Below, piece by piece: positions 7,921-15,362 of a stretch of 38,325 nt of DNA; the first letter of the stretch is position 1, and each line of letters opens with the position of its first letter. The DNA lies in contig JADGEA010000013.1 of the NCBI GenBank assembly GCA_016744615.1, positions 1 through 38,325 on the forward strand, read 5' to 3'. The translations under genes were made by a program, and so were the position numbers. The notes below the pieces were generated by a model, which saw nothing but the letters and a program-made list of their open reading frames with translations, was not told the DNA's origin and did not search any database. Origin of the DNA: Flavobacteriaceae bacterium. GTDB taxonomy: Bacteria; Bacteroidota; Bacteroidia; Flavobacteriales; Flavobacteriaceae.

Positions 7921-8063
7921 AAAAATTCATGGTCTTATCTCTTTACCAAAGGGTGATTATGAATTTTTTTCTTTGGTTATGAAAGCTTTCGGAAGAGGTC
8001 ATAGGAGACAATTTAGCTTATTACTTGAAATGTTTCAACACGTGCTTTGCACTCATTCGAAAC
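7921..8063. other. Structured intergenic segment with several inverted repeats
   Basis: Perfect 10-bp inverted repeat AAAAATTCAT/ATGAATTTTT at 7921-7930 and 7959-7968, which could end the MORN transcript. Further on are a perfect palindrome TTGAAATGTTTCAA (8025-8038) and an overlapping hairpin with outer arms GTTTC/GAAAC (8032-8036, 8059-8063) and inner arms GTGC/GCAC around TTT (8042-8052). The GC content around 8039-8060 is above its surroundings. It may be a decayed interspersed repeat. Confidence 0.35.
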
Positions 8064-8136
8064 CCATCAGTAATCGAAAAATAATGACCAAATTATTTTT
8101 AAGCTCCACATTGAAATAGAGTTTGATATTTTACGT

Positions 8137-8144
8137 TATATTTG
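8137..8144 (+). promoter_or_regulatory. -7 box for mevalonate kinase gene
   Basis: TATATTTG matches TAnnTTTG exactly, 33 bases before ATG 8178. A TTG 23 bases upstream (8111-8113) is a weak -33 candidate. Its position rules out the longer reading frame that would start with TTG at 8142. Confidence 0.5.
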
Positions 8145-8177
8145 CAACGTAATTTATTACAAGTCAAATTATTCAAT

Positions 8178-9104
8178 ATGAAAGGTCCTTTATTTTATGC
8201 CAAAATATTACTGTTTGGTGAATATGGAATCATTAAAGATTCCAAAGGCTTGGCAATACCTTATAATTTTTATCAGGGTGCTTTAAAGATTAGCAATAAT
8301 CTGGATGAAAAATCAAAACTTTCCAATAAAAAATTACTTGAATTTTATATTTATTTAGAATCCGTAAACAATTCCCTATTGCAATTAAATTTATCAAATT
8401 TTAAAAAGGACATTGAAAATGGAATGTATTTTGATTCCAGTATTCCTCAGGGATATGGCGTAGGGAGTTCAGGTGCTTTGGTTGCGGCTATATATGATAA
8501 ATACGCTGAAAATAAGATTACAGTATTAGAAAACCTTACACGTAATAAATTATTAAAACTGAAAGAGATCTTTTCAACTATGGAATCATTCTTTCATGGA
8601 AAAAGTTCGGGTTTAGATCCGTTAAACTCCTATTTGAGTTTGCCTATTTTAATCAATTCAAAAGACAATCTGGAAGCAACAGGTATTCCTTCTCAAAAAG
8701 AAGGGAAAGGAGCAGTTTTTCTTTTAGATTCTGAAATGGTTGGAGAAACCGAACCAATGGTGAATATCTTTATGAATAAAATGAAAAATGAAGGTTTTCG
8801 TAAAATGTTAGATGAGGATTTTGCCCATTATACAGATGCCTGTATCGATAACTTTTTACATGGTGAAATACACTTCCTTTTTGGCAATGTAAAAAGCCTT
8901 TCAAAAGTTGTTTTAAAACATTTTAAACCAATGATTCCTGAATCATTTCATCACCTTTGGCAAAAAGGAATTGACACGGATGACTATTACTTAAAACTTT
9001 GCGGATCAGGTGGTGGAGGTTATATTTTAGGTTTTACCGAAGATTACGACAAAACAAAAAAAATCCTTCAAAAATATAAATTAGAATTGGTTTATAGATT
9101 TTAA
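8178..9104 (+). CDS. GHMP-family mevalonate kinase
   Basis: The product is 308 residues. GHMP kinase motifs occur in order: the N-terminal KILLFGEYGII (motif 1), the ATP loop PQGYGVGSSGALVAAIYD (motif 2), FFHGKSSGLDPLNS, which matches the HGxxSGxD stretch of mevalonate kinases, and the C-terminal CGSGGGGYILGF (motif 3). It should phosphorylate mevalonate (or phosphomevalonate) upstream of the decarboxylase encoded at 6124. The ATG at 8178 is chosen because the -7 box covers any earlier start. The prenyltransferase gene follows after 15 bp, probably in the same transcript. Mevalonate versus phosphomevalonate as substrate is not decided by the sequence alone. Confidence 0.8.
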   Translation: MKGPLFYAKILLFGEYGIIKDSKGLAIPYNFYQGALKISNNLDEKSKLSNKKLLEFYIYLESVNNSLLQLNLSNFKKDIENGMYFDSSIPQGYGVGSSGALVAAIYDKYAENKITVLENLTRNKLLKLKEIFSTMESFFHGKSSGLDPLNSYLSLPILINSKDNLEATGIPSQKEGKGAVFLLDSEMVGETEPMVNIFMNKMKNEGFRKMLDEDFAHYTDACIDNFLHGEIHFLFGNVKSLSKVVLKHFKPMIPESFHHLWQKGIDTDDYYLKLCGSGGGGYILGFTEDYDKTKKILQKYKLELVYRF

Positions 9105-9119
9105 ATCCATTGAACTTAT

Positions 9120-10070
9120 ATGGATTTACTCAAAATGTCAGAAGAAAATTCACCTAAGAAAAAAAAAGAATATTCTTTTTTTTTCAAATTTCTTAGCATG
9201 TTCTCTGTAGTAAGAGGTTATAATATTTTTATCATTATACTTGCACAGTATTTAGCTGCTATTTTTATTTTTTCTCCTGATAAATCCTTAAAAGAAATAC
9301 TTTTTAATCTCGACCTTTACTTTATTGTTTTGGCAACAGCCTGTGTGATTGCAGCGGGATATATCATCAATAATTTTTACGATGCTGAAAAAGATCTGAT
9401 CAACAAACCTATCAAATCGAAAATTGATAGTATTGTTGGGCAGAAAACTAAGCTAAAGATCTATTTCCTGCTGAATTTCATCGGAGTTGGATTTGCTTTT
9501 TTAGTCTCCTGGCGTGCTGCACTATTCTTTTCTGTGTACATCTTTTTAATCTGGATCTACTGTCATAAATTGAAGAAACACCCTCTTACCGGATTATTTT
9601 CAGCAGCGATATTAGCTCTTTTACCATTTTTTGCCATTTTTATTTATTACAGAAATTTTTCTACCATTATTTTTACACATGCTGCATTTTTATTCTTTGT
9701 TTTAATGATACGAGGATTAACCAAAGACCTTGAAAATATCAAAGGTGATATAGCTCAGGATTATCAAACTATACCTGTAAAATATGGTGAGTATTTCACC
9801 AAATTATTGATTACCATATTGGTTGTATTCACGATAGATCCAATCTATTTTATCTGGAAATATCCTGAAATTGGAATGATGAAATATTACTTTTATTTTA
9901 TTGGAATTGTTTTTTCTTTTTTTCTTTTTTTATTATGGAAAGCCAATTCAAAAAAGGATTATGTCATTTTGCATAATATCATCAAATTAATCATTGTAAT
10001 AGGCGTATTAAGTTTAATGTTGATAGATACTTCTGTTATCATTCAAAGAATATTAAACACTCGAATTTAG
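9120..10070 (+). CDS. UbiA-family prenyltransferase (geranylgeranylglycerol-phosphate geranylgeranyltransferase-like)
   Basis: This integral membrane protein has about eight to nine hydrophobic segments. The two Asp-rich prenyl-diphosphate/Mg sites of the UbiA family are visible: NNFYDAEKDLINKP (about 85-98) and KDLENIKGDIAQDYQTIP (about 200-217). An internal ATG at 9135 is an alternative start. Bacteroidetes members next to mevalonate genes are often annotated as geranylgeranylglycerol-phosphate geranylgeranyltransferases, but the acceptor cannot be read from the sequence; menaquinone or another aromatic is possible. It follows the mevalonate kinase by 15 bp, consistent with using the pathway's end product. 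Confidence 0.82.
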   Translation: MDLLKMSEENSPKKKKEYSFFFKFLSMFSVVRGYNIFIIILAQYLAAIFIFSPDKSLKEILFNLDLYFIVLATACVIAAGYIINNFYDAEKDLINKPIKSKIDSIVGQKTKLKIYFLLNFIGVGFAFLVSWRAALFFSVYIFLIWIYCHKLKKHPLTGLFSAAILALLPFFAIFIYYRNFSTIIFTHAAFLFFVLMIRGLTKDLENIKGDIAQDYQTIPVKYGEYFTKLLITILVVFTIDPIYFIWKYPEIGMMKYYFYFIGIVFSFFLFLLWKANSKKDYVILHNIIKLIIVIGVLSLMLIDTSVIIQRILNTRI

Positions 10071-10084
10071 GATTCATTTAACCT

Positions 10085-10113
10085 TTTGGTTTTGAATGGA
10101 TTTTGTATTTTTG
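10085..10113 (+). promoter_or_regulatory. Promoter of the pseudouridine synthase gene
   Basis: TTTG (10085-10088), 17 bases, then TATTTTTG (10106-10113), a good Bacteroidetes promoter. Transcription would begin about 10120, so translation must start at ATG 10138 and not at the in-frame ATG 10096, which lies inside the promoter. Confidence 0.6.
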
Positions 10114-10137
10114 CAAATAATTATAATTATAACAATA

Positions 10138-11040
10138 ATGACTACAAAAAGTAACTCGTCGAGAGGACGACAATCAAGTTCAGAAAATAAAGATTCAAAA
10201 AAAGGAAAATCATTTTCTCATAATTCTAAAAAACCTCACGAAAAATCTAAGGATAAAAATTTCAGACCTCACCCACAAAAAATAAAAGACTTTAAGAAAA
10301 AAAGTGGATCACCTTCAAAGGTAAATGAATCAAATGAAATTCGTTTAAACAAATATATTGCTAATGCTGGTATTTGTTCACGTAGAGAGGCGGACACTTT
10401 TATCAAATCAGGCTCTGCAACCGTAAACGGAAAGATCATAACCGAAATGGGTTTTAAGGTAACACTGGATGATGAGGTAAGATTTGATGGAGCTTTAATT
10501 TCACCTGAAGCTAAACGATATGTTTTATTGAATAAGCCTAAGAATTACATCACCACAATGGATGATGAAAGAGGAAGGAAAACCGTGATGGAATTGATGC
10601 ACACCGCTGCCAAAGAACGCATTTACCCTGTTGGCAGATTAGATCGCCAAACAACAGGTTTATTGCTTTTTACCAATGATGGTGAGCTTGCCAAAAAATT
10701 AACACACCCAAAGCATCAAGTTAAAAAATTATACCAAGTTACTCTTGATAAAAAATTAACAATGAGTGATTTAACTAAAATATCGAAAAATTTTGTTTTG
10801 GAAGGAAAAATGGTATTTGTTGATGCTATTTCTTATATAGAAAACAAACCTAAACACGAAATTGGAATTGAAATTCACTCTGGAAGAAACAGAATCGTTC
10901 GTAGGATCTTTGAACATTTTGGGTATAAAGTTTCTAAACTGGATAGAGTAATTTTTGCCGGACTTACAAAAAAGAATTTATCTCGTGGAGTATGGAGGCA
11001 CCTTACCCAGCAAGAGATTAATAATTTGAAAATGATTTAA
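10138..11040 (+). CDS. RluB/RsuA-family 23S/16S rRNA pseudouridine synthase
   Basis: A Lys/Ser-rich disordered N-terminal tail (about 60 residues, rich in KKP, KDK) leads into an S4 RNA-binding domain (IRLNKYIANAGICSRREAD). The catalytic domain follows, with the family Asp in YPVGRLDRQTTGLLLFTNDG and the C-terminal GRNRIVRRIFEHFGY block. It isomerises uridine in rRNA to pseudouridine. The basic tail is usual for Flavobacteriaceae members of the family. The oxidoreductase gene follows after 9 bp, probably co-transcribed. RluB is the closest guess, RluF/RsuA the alternatives. Confidence 0.9.
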   Translation: MTTKSNSSRGRQSSSENKDSKKGKSFSHNSKKPHEKSKDKNFRPHPQKIKDFKKKSGSPSKVNESNEIRLNKYIANAGICSRREADTFIKSGSATVNGKIITEMGFKVTLDDEVRFDGALISPEAKRYVLLNKPKNYITTMDDERGRKTVMELMHTAAKERIYPVGRLDRQTTGLLLFTNDGELAKKLTHPKHQVKKLYQVTLDKKLTMSDLTKISKNFVLEGKMVFVDAISYIENKPKHEIGIEIHSGRNRIVRRIFEHFGYKVSKLDRVIFAGLTKKNLSRGVWRHLTQQEINNLKMI

Positions 11041-11049
11041 TTTGAAGTC

Positions 11050-12033
11050 ATGGATAGATCAAAAAAAATAAAATGGGGGATAATAGGATGTGGTAATATT
11101 GCACATAAATTCGCTTCTGATCTTTCCATTATTGAAGATGCTGAATTATATGCTGTAGCATCAAGAAGTATAGAAAAAGCAAAAGATTTTCAAATAAAAC
11201 ACTCTGCTAAAAAAAGTTACAGCAGCTATGATCAACTTATGGAAGATGAGGAAATTGATATTGTTTACATCGCAACTCCTCATATTTCACATGCGGCATT
11301 AAGTATCAAGGCAATGGAACACAATAAACATGTTTTGTGTGAAAAACCATTAGCTATTAATAAAAAAGAAACTATAGAAATTATTGCAACTTCAAAAAGA
11401 AATCATAAATTCTTTATGGAAGCTCTATGGACACGTTTTAATCCAAGTTTTGTTGCAATAAAAAAAATGATCGATGATGGCGTTATTGGAGATATTAAAT
11501 ATATCAACGCTGATTTTTCATTTAAAACAGATAAGCCTTTAAACAGTAGGGTTTTAAATTTAGAACTTGGAGGAGGAGCAATTTTAGATATTGGCATCTA
11601 CCCTGCTTTTTTAACTTACTCTCTTTTAGGAATTCCTGATGAGATCTTGGCTAAATCTATTTTTCATGATATTACCAAATGTGATATGCAAACATCTATG
11701 ATCTTTCATTACCCAAATGCACAGGCTGTTTTATATAGCAGTTTTGCATCTAAATCGGATATGACAGCAAAAATAAGCGGTACGGATGGGCAAATTCATA
11801 TATCCGATCCTTGGCATGTACCACAGGGATTTTCATTGATAAAGAATCATAAAAAGGAATACTTTGACTTACCAACAACAGGTATTGGTTTTAGCCATGA
11901 AATTATGGAATGTCATTATTGTATTCGTAAAAATCAAATCGAAAGCAAGATTTGGTCACATCAAAATAGTTTAGATCTAATAAGTATTTTAGACAAGGTA
12001 AGAGAACAGGTGGGATTAAAATATCCTACCTAA
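11050..12033 (+). CDS. Gfo/Idh/MocA-family oxidoreductase
   Basis: An N-terminal Rossmann fold (KWGIIGCGNIAHKFASDL, about 8-25) binds NAD(P). The family EKP motif is seen in LCEKPLAIN (about 97-105), and the C-terminal alpha/beta domain starts near LNLELGGGAILDIGIY. At 327 aa the length is normal. Members oxidise or reduce sugars, inositol or dihydrodiols; the closest architecture is trans-1,2-dihydrobenzenediol dehydrogenase-like, but the substrate cannot be deduced. The gene ends at the strong bidirectional terminator shared with mscL. Confidence 0.88.
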   Translation: MDRSKKIKWGIIGCGNIAHKFASDLSIIEDAELYAVASRSIEKAKDFQIKHSAKKSYSSYDQLMEDEEIDIVYIATPHISHAALSIKAMEHNKHVLCEKPLAINKKETIEIIATSKRNHKFFMEALWTRFNPSFVAIKKMIDDGVIGDIKYINADFSFKTDKPLNSRVLNLELGGGAILDIGIYPAFLTYSLLGIPDEILAKSIFHDITKCDMQTSMIFHYPNAQAVLYSSFASKSDMTAKISGTDGQIHISDPWHVPQGFSLIKNHKKEYFDLPTTGIGFSHEIMECHYCIRKNQIESKIWSHQNSLDLISILDKVREQVGLKYPT

Positions 12034-12035
12034 AA

Positions 12036-12072
12036 AAAATCAGGGTTTGACTTAAAGTAAAACCCTGATTTT
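12036..12072. terminator. Bidirectional terminator between oxidoreductase and mscL
   Basis: Perfect 13-bp stem, AAAATCAGGGTTT (12036-12048) with AAACCCTGATTTT (12060-12072), 11-base loop, A-run on one side and T-rich on the other. It lies between two convergent genes and serves both. Confidence 0.9.
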
Positions 12073-12088
12073 ATTTTAAAAAAACACT

Positions 12089-12490
12089 TTACTTTTTTAG
12101 CAAGTCTCTAATTTCAACCAGTAATTCTTCCTGGGTTGGCCCTTTAGGAGCTGCAGGAGCCTCTTCTTCTTTTCTTTTCATACTGTTTACTGCTTTAACA
12201 ATTAAAAACATTACAAAAGCAACAATAATAAAGTCGATTATTGTAGTCATAAATTCACCGTACAATACAGCGATAGTTCCTTCTACTTTTCCTTCAGCAT
12301 TAGCAACACCTTCTTTTACAATCCATTTAAGGTCTTTTAAATCAGCATTAAACAACAAACCTATTAACGGAGAAACAATACCTGCTGTAAATGAAGTTAC
12401 CACACTTTTAAATGCAGCACCCATTACAAAACCTACTGCAATATCCAATAAACTACCCTTTAGGGCAAACTCTTTAAATTCTTTTAACAT
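12089..12490 (-). CDS. mscL: Large-conductance mechanosensitive channel MscL
   Basis: The 133-residue protein starts MLKEFKEFALKGSLLDIAVG, the amphipathic N-helix and the start of TM1 typical of MscL. The pore helix continues VGFVMGAAFKSVVTSF. TM2 lies near residues 80-102 (FMTTIIDFIIVAFVMFLIVKA), followed by the charged cytoplasmic bundle ending EEILLVEIRDLL-like. It opens under membrane tension to release solutes on osmotic downshock. It is monocistronic: terminator after it and its own TATATTTG box before it. Confidence 0.97.
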   Translation of the reverse strand: MLKEFKEFALKGSLLDIAVGFVMGAAFKSVVTSFTAGIVSPLIGLLFNADLKDLKWIVKEGVANAEGKVEGTIAVLYGEFMTTIIDFIIVAFVMFLIVKAVNSMKRKEEEAPAAPKGPTQEELLVEIRDLLKK

Positions 12491-12513
12491 AATATAATTT
12501 GATTAGTGAAGAG

Positions 12514-12521
12514 CAAATATA
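12514..12521 (-). promoter_or_regulatory. -7 box for mscL
   Basis: Minus-strand TATATTTG matches TAnnTTTG exactly, 24 bases before the mscL start. No clear -33 element. The rest of the gap to 12724 is AT-rich and holds nothing else I can identify. Confidence 0.45.
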
Positions 12522-12724
12522 ATAAAAAATCATTGAGTTAGTCAGTTAGTTCCCGTATAGTTTTAAATTGATAATCAGATAATTACAAGTAGTTTTCTTG
12601 CAAAAATGAATAAACATATTGATAGACCCTATAAATAGTTATAGCGAATTAACATAACTAACTTAAAATTAGACGAAAACAAAATTTAATTATGTTTCTT
12701 AAGTGTATAACTCAAAAAAATCAA

Positions 12725-13825
12725 TTACACTAATATTCGATTTACCCTCTGAGAAATTGAAGTAAGGATCTCATAAGGTATGGTGGTAGTTGTTTTTGCT
12801 TGATAAAGAATATGATCTTGGTGATTAAAAATTACCACTTCATCCCCTTCTTTACATTTCACATCAGTTATATCTATCATCATCATATCCATACAAATAG
12901 TTCCTACTATAGATACCCTTTGATTATTTATAAATACCGATGCCAAACCATTACCTAAATTTCGATTGATACCATCTGCATATCCAATGGATAAAATTGC
13001 AATTTTAGTTGGCTTTTTTGCAGTAAATATACGATTATAACTAACTGTTTCTCCAATAGCTATATGTTGAATCTGAGAAACCTTAGTCTTTAAATTGCAT
13101 ACATTTTTGAGTCTGGATGTTTCAATTTTATCATTCCCAAAACCGTATAAACCAATTCCAAGTCTCACCATATCAAATTGTGCCTCAGGATAATTGATAA
13201 TACCTGAAGTATTTGAAATATGCTTTAACGGAGAGTAAGAAAGAACCTTGTTCAATTCAGTACATATTTTATTAAAAAGATCGATTTGCTGTTTTGTAAA
13301 ATCTTTTTCATTTGGATCTTCACTAGCAGCAAAATGAGAATAAAAAGAGATAATATTCAAATTAGAATATTCTTGAATACTGGATTTTAATTGTGGAATA
13401 TCAGCTTCCTGAAATCCGAGTCTGTTCATCCCGGAATTGATCTTGACATGAACAGGATAATTTTTTAATCCGGCTCTTTTAACCGCCGAATAAAAATTAC
13501 TCAGTGTTCTAAAATTATATAAGTTAGGTTCTAAATTATAAGCAATAATTCTATCAAAATTTTCTATTTGAGGATGCAAAACAAGGATAGGTAACCTGAT
13601 ATTTGCATTTCGAAGAGTAACACCTTCATCTGTGTAAGCAACTGCTAAATAATCAATATTTTGTTGCTCAAGTAATTTGCCAATAAGAATTGGATCACTA
13701 CCATACGCAAATGCTTTTATAACAACTAATAGCTTGGTTGTATCTTTTAATTTTGACCTAAAATAACGAATATTATGTTTAACTGCTTTAGCATCAATTT
13801 CTAAAACCGTAGGATTATTGTTCAT
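12725..13825 (-). CDS. alr: Alanine racemase
   Basis: This PLP enzyme interconverts L- and D-alanine for peptidoglycan. The PLP lysine is Lys37 in [11 protein letters not shown] (the textbook version is KANAYGHG; the FAYGS variant is seen in Bacteroidetes). The second base is Tyr263 in [10 protein letters not shown], and the substrate/PLP contacts NRLGF and [11 protein letters not shown] are present. The length, 366 aa, is normal and there is no MurF fusion. Its ATG lies inside the 3' end of tdk (11-base overlap), so the two are translationally coupled in a tdk-alr operon. Confidence 0.95.
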   Translation of the reverse strand: MNNNPTVLEIDAKAVKHNIRYFRSKLKDTTKLLVVIKAFAYGSDPILIGKLLEQQNIDYLAVAYTDEGVTLRNANIRLPILVLHPQIENFDRIIAYNLEPNLYNFRTLSNFYSAVKRAGLKNYPVHVKINSGMNRLGFQEADIPQLKSSIQEYSNLNIISFYSHFAASEDPNEKDFTKQQIDLFNKICTELNKVLSYSPLKHISNTSGIINYPEAQFDMVRLGIGLYGFGNDKIETSRLKNVCNLKTKVSQIQHIAIGETVSYNRIFTAKKPTKIAILSIGYADGINRNLGNGLASVFINNQRVSIVGTICMDMMMIDITDVKCKEGDEVVIFNHQDHILYQAKTTTTIPYEILTSISQRVNRILV

Positions 13826-14429
13826 TTTTTTCTGATTCTTTCTTTTCTTTTTCCATTTGTATTGCCTTATAATAAGCTGCTCTGCTTAAAGGTTCATATT
13901 CCTGAACTTCACCCAGCAAAACCAGTTTATCATCAGGTACAGTTCTATGGCTAAAATGAGCCAGATTACCAGTTTTGGTACAAACAGCATGTACTTTTGT
14001 AACGTATTCGGCTGTTGCCATCAATGCTGGCATTGGTCCGAAAGGATTCCCTTGAAAATCCATATCTAGTCCTGCAACAATAACACGAACTCCCCTATTT
14101 GCCAGATCATTACAAATATGAACGATTTCATCATCAAAAAACTGAGCTTCATCAATACCAACAACATCAATATCATTTGCTAATAGACTAATATTTGCAG
14201 AAGAAGGAACTGGTGTGCAACGAATTTCAGATTCATCATGCGAAACCACCATATCATCCGAATAACGAGTATCAACCGCGGGTTTAAATATTTCTACCTT
14301 TTGTTTGGCAAACTGGGCACGTTTAAGACGGCGGATCAATTCTTCGGTTTTCCCAGAGAACATAGAGCCACAAATTACTTCTATCCATCCAAACTTTTCG
14401 ATATGATTTACTGTGTTTTCAAGAAACAT
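13815..14429 (-). CDS. tdk: Thymidine kinase, type II
   Basis: The P-loop is at [15 protein letters not shown] (about 21-35), the Walker B/DEAQ motif at GIDEAQFF (about 93-100), and the lasso/substrate region near [15 protein letters not shown] and [11 protein letters not shown]. It phosphorylates thymidine in the salvage pathway. The family's C-terminal zinc site normally uses four Cys (two CxxC pairs); here only the first Cys is kept, the second is replaced in AVCTKT and the last pair in PLSRAAYY. A charged Lys/Glu tail ends the protein. It is co-transcribed with alr, from a promoter within a palindrome at 14491-14520. Confidence 0.94.
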   Translation of the reverse strand: MFLENTVNHIEKFGWIEVICGSMFSGKTEELIRRLKRAQFAKQKVEIFKPAVDTRYSDDMVVSHDESEIRCTPVPSSANISLLANDIDVVGIDEAQFFDDEIVHICNDLANRGVRVIVAGLDMDFQGNPFGPMPALMATAEYVTKVHAVCTKTGNLAHFSHRTVPDDKLVLLGEVQEYEPLSRAAYYKAIQMEKEKKESEKNEQ

Positions 14430-14490
14430 ATTAATATTTAAAGATCAAATCTTTTTATATTTAAATTTAAGGTCAAATTGTTGAGAAAAT

Positions 14491-14520
14491 ATTACTTTTA
14501 TTTTGTAAAACAAAAGTAAT
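14491..14520. promoter_or_regulatory. 30-bp near-perfect palindrome covering the tdk -7 box, possible operator
   Basis: Outer arms ATTACTTTT (14491-14499) and AAAAGTAAT (14512-14520), with inner TTTT/AAAA; 13 of 14 arm positions pair. The minus-strand box TACTTTTG (14511-14518) for tdk-alr lies within it, and the plus-strand mirror, TACTTTTA, differs by one base. Its symmetry over a start region suits a dimeric repressor; a hairpin is the alternative. Confidence 0.45.
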
Positions 14521-14554
14521 GAATTTCTTTAGTAGAATATTCTTTTGAAAATGT

Positions 14555-14562
14555 TAATTTTG
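14555..14562 (+). promoter_or_regulatory. -7 box for the 14604 gene
   Basis: TAATTTTG matches TAnnTTTG exactly, 41 bases before ATG 14604. No -33 element at proper spacing. Confidence 0.4.
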
Positions 14563-14603
14563 TGTTTTTACAAAAAGAAAGGATTTGAATTAATTTTTTG
14601 TGT

Positions 14604-15326
14604 ATGCCTAAGAGTTTGATAGATGATTTAAAGAATTTGGCTCAAGAAATTCTTCTGTTAGATGAAGATATTGACGCCAATATTTTACGTGAGAAAACAT
14701 TGATTCTTTTTGAAAAATTGACAATATTAGATTACCAAAATAAATTAAAAGTATTGTCGGAGACTAAAAAAACAGAAGATTCTAATTCAGAAAAATCAGA
14801 TTCAATTCAGGAATTAGAAAAAGAAGAATCTAATATTGTTACAGAAACTGAAAATATTGATATCCCTGAAAAGGAATTAGAAACTGAACATACTATTGAT
14901 ATAGAAAATTTATTTATTCCCACATTTGATTCCATAAAGGAAGACATGAGTCAAAAAGAAGAGTTTAAAGACACTGTTACCATAGAAGAGACAGAAAGAT
15001 TCTTTGAAAGGAAAAAAATAGAGGAAATTCAGAAAAAAGCTACAGTAAAACAAGTTGAAAAAGAATCAAAACAGCTTTCCTTACACGACAAACTTCTTAG
15101 TAATACCATACAAATTGGCTTAAATGATAGAATAGCATTTGTAAATAATTTGTTTAATTTTAGTCAGGCAGATTTCAACAAAGTATTGAGTACTTTAAAT
15201 GATTTTAATAACAGAAAAGAAGCTTTTGATTTCATTAATTATACTGTAAAATCAAAATACAACTGGAATGGTAAAGAAGATCTTGTTGAAAGATTTTTAA
15301 CTATAATCGAAAGAAAATATTTATAA
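14604..15326 (+). CDS. Acidic conserved hypothetical protein (240 aa)
   Basis: No known enzyme family is recognised. Residues 1-55 look helical (SLIDDLKNLAQEILLLDEDI), residues 60-150 are a Glu/Lys/Ser-rich, probably disordered linker, and the C-terminal 80 residues form a compact helical block beginning LNDRIAFVNNLFNFS and ending RFLTIIERKYL. I recall this C-terminal block, 'IGLNDRIAFVKNLF', from other Bacteroidetes proteins of unknown function. There is no signal peptide, so it should be cytoplasmic. ATG 14604 is chosen over the in-frame TTG at 14598. It converges on the AsmA-like gene with 19 bp between stops. Confidence 0.7.
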   Translation: MPKSLIDDLKNLAQEILLLDEDIDANILREKTLILFEKLTILDYQNKLKVLSETKKTEDSNSEKSDSIQELEKEESNIVTETENIDIPEKELETEHTIDIENLFIPTFDSIKEDMSQKEEFKDTVTIEETERFFERKKIEEIQKKATVKQVEKESKQLSLHDKLLSNTIQIGLNDRIAFVNNLFNFSQADFNKVLSTLNDFNNRKEAFDFINYTVKSKYNWNGKEDLVERFLTIIERKYL

Positions 15327-15333
15327 TGATTGC

Positions 15334-15362
15334 AAAAGGAGTAAATTATTTTCTCTCCTTTT
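15334..15362. terminator. Probable bidirectional terminator
   Basis: AAAAGGAG (15334-15341) pairs with CTCCTTTT (15355-15362) over a 13-base loop, followed by further T and A. It sits between the convergent stops of the 14604 gene and the AsmA-like gene; the second arm lies inside the latter's last codons. Confidence 0.55.

Noticed and set aside
7979-8119. Open frame of 46 codons starting ATG in the gap before the mevalonate kinase gene
   Set aside because: No recognisable family, no promoter at its start, and it runs through palindromes and hairpins; composition looks like non-coding or repeat sequence.
10096-10137. N-terminal extension of the pseudouridine synthase (MDFVFLQ...)
   Set aside because: The extension would be encoded by the promoter itself (TATTTTTG at 10106-10113) and is hydrophobic, unlike family N-termini; ATG 10138 is the better start.
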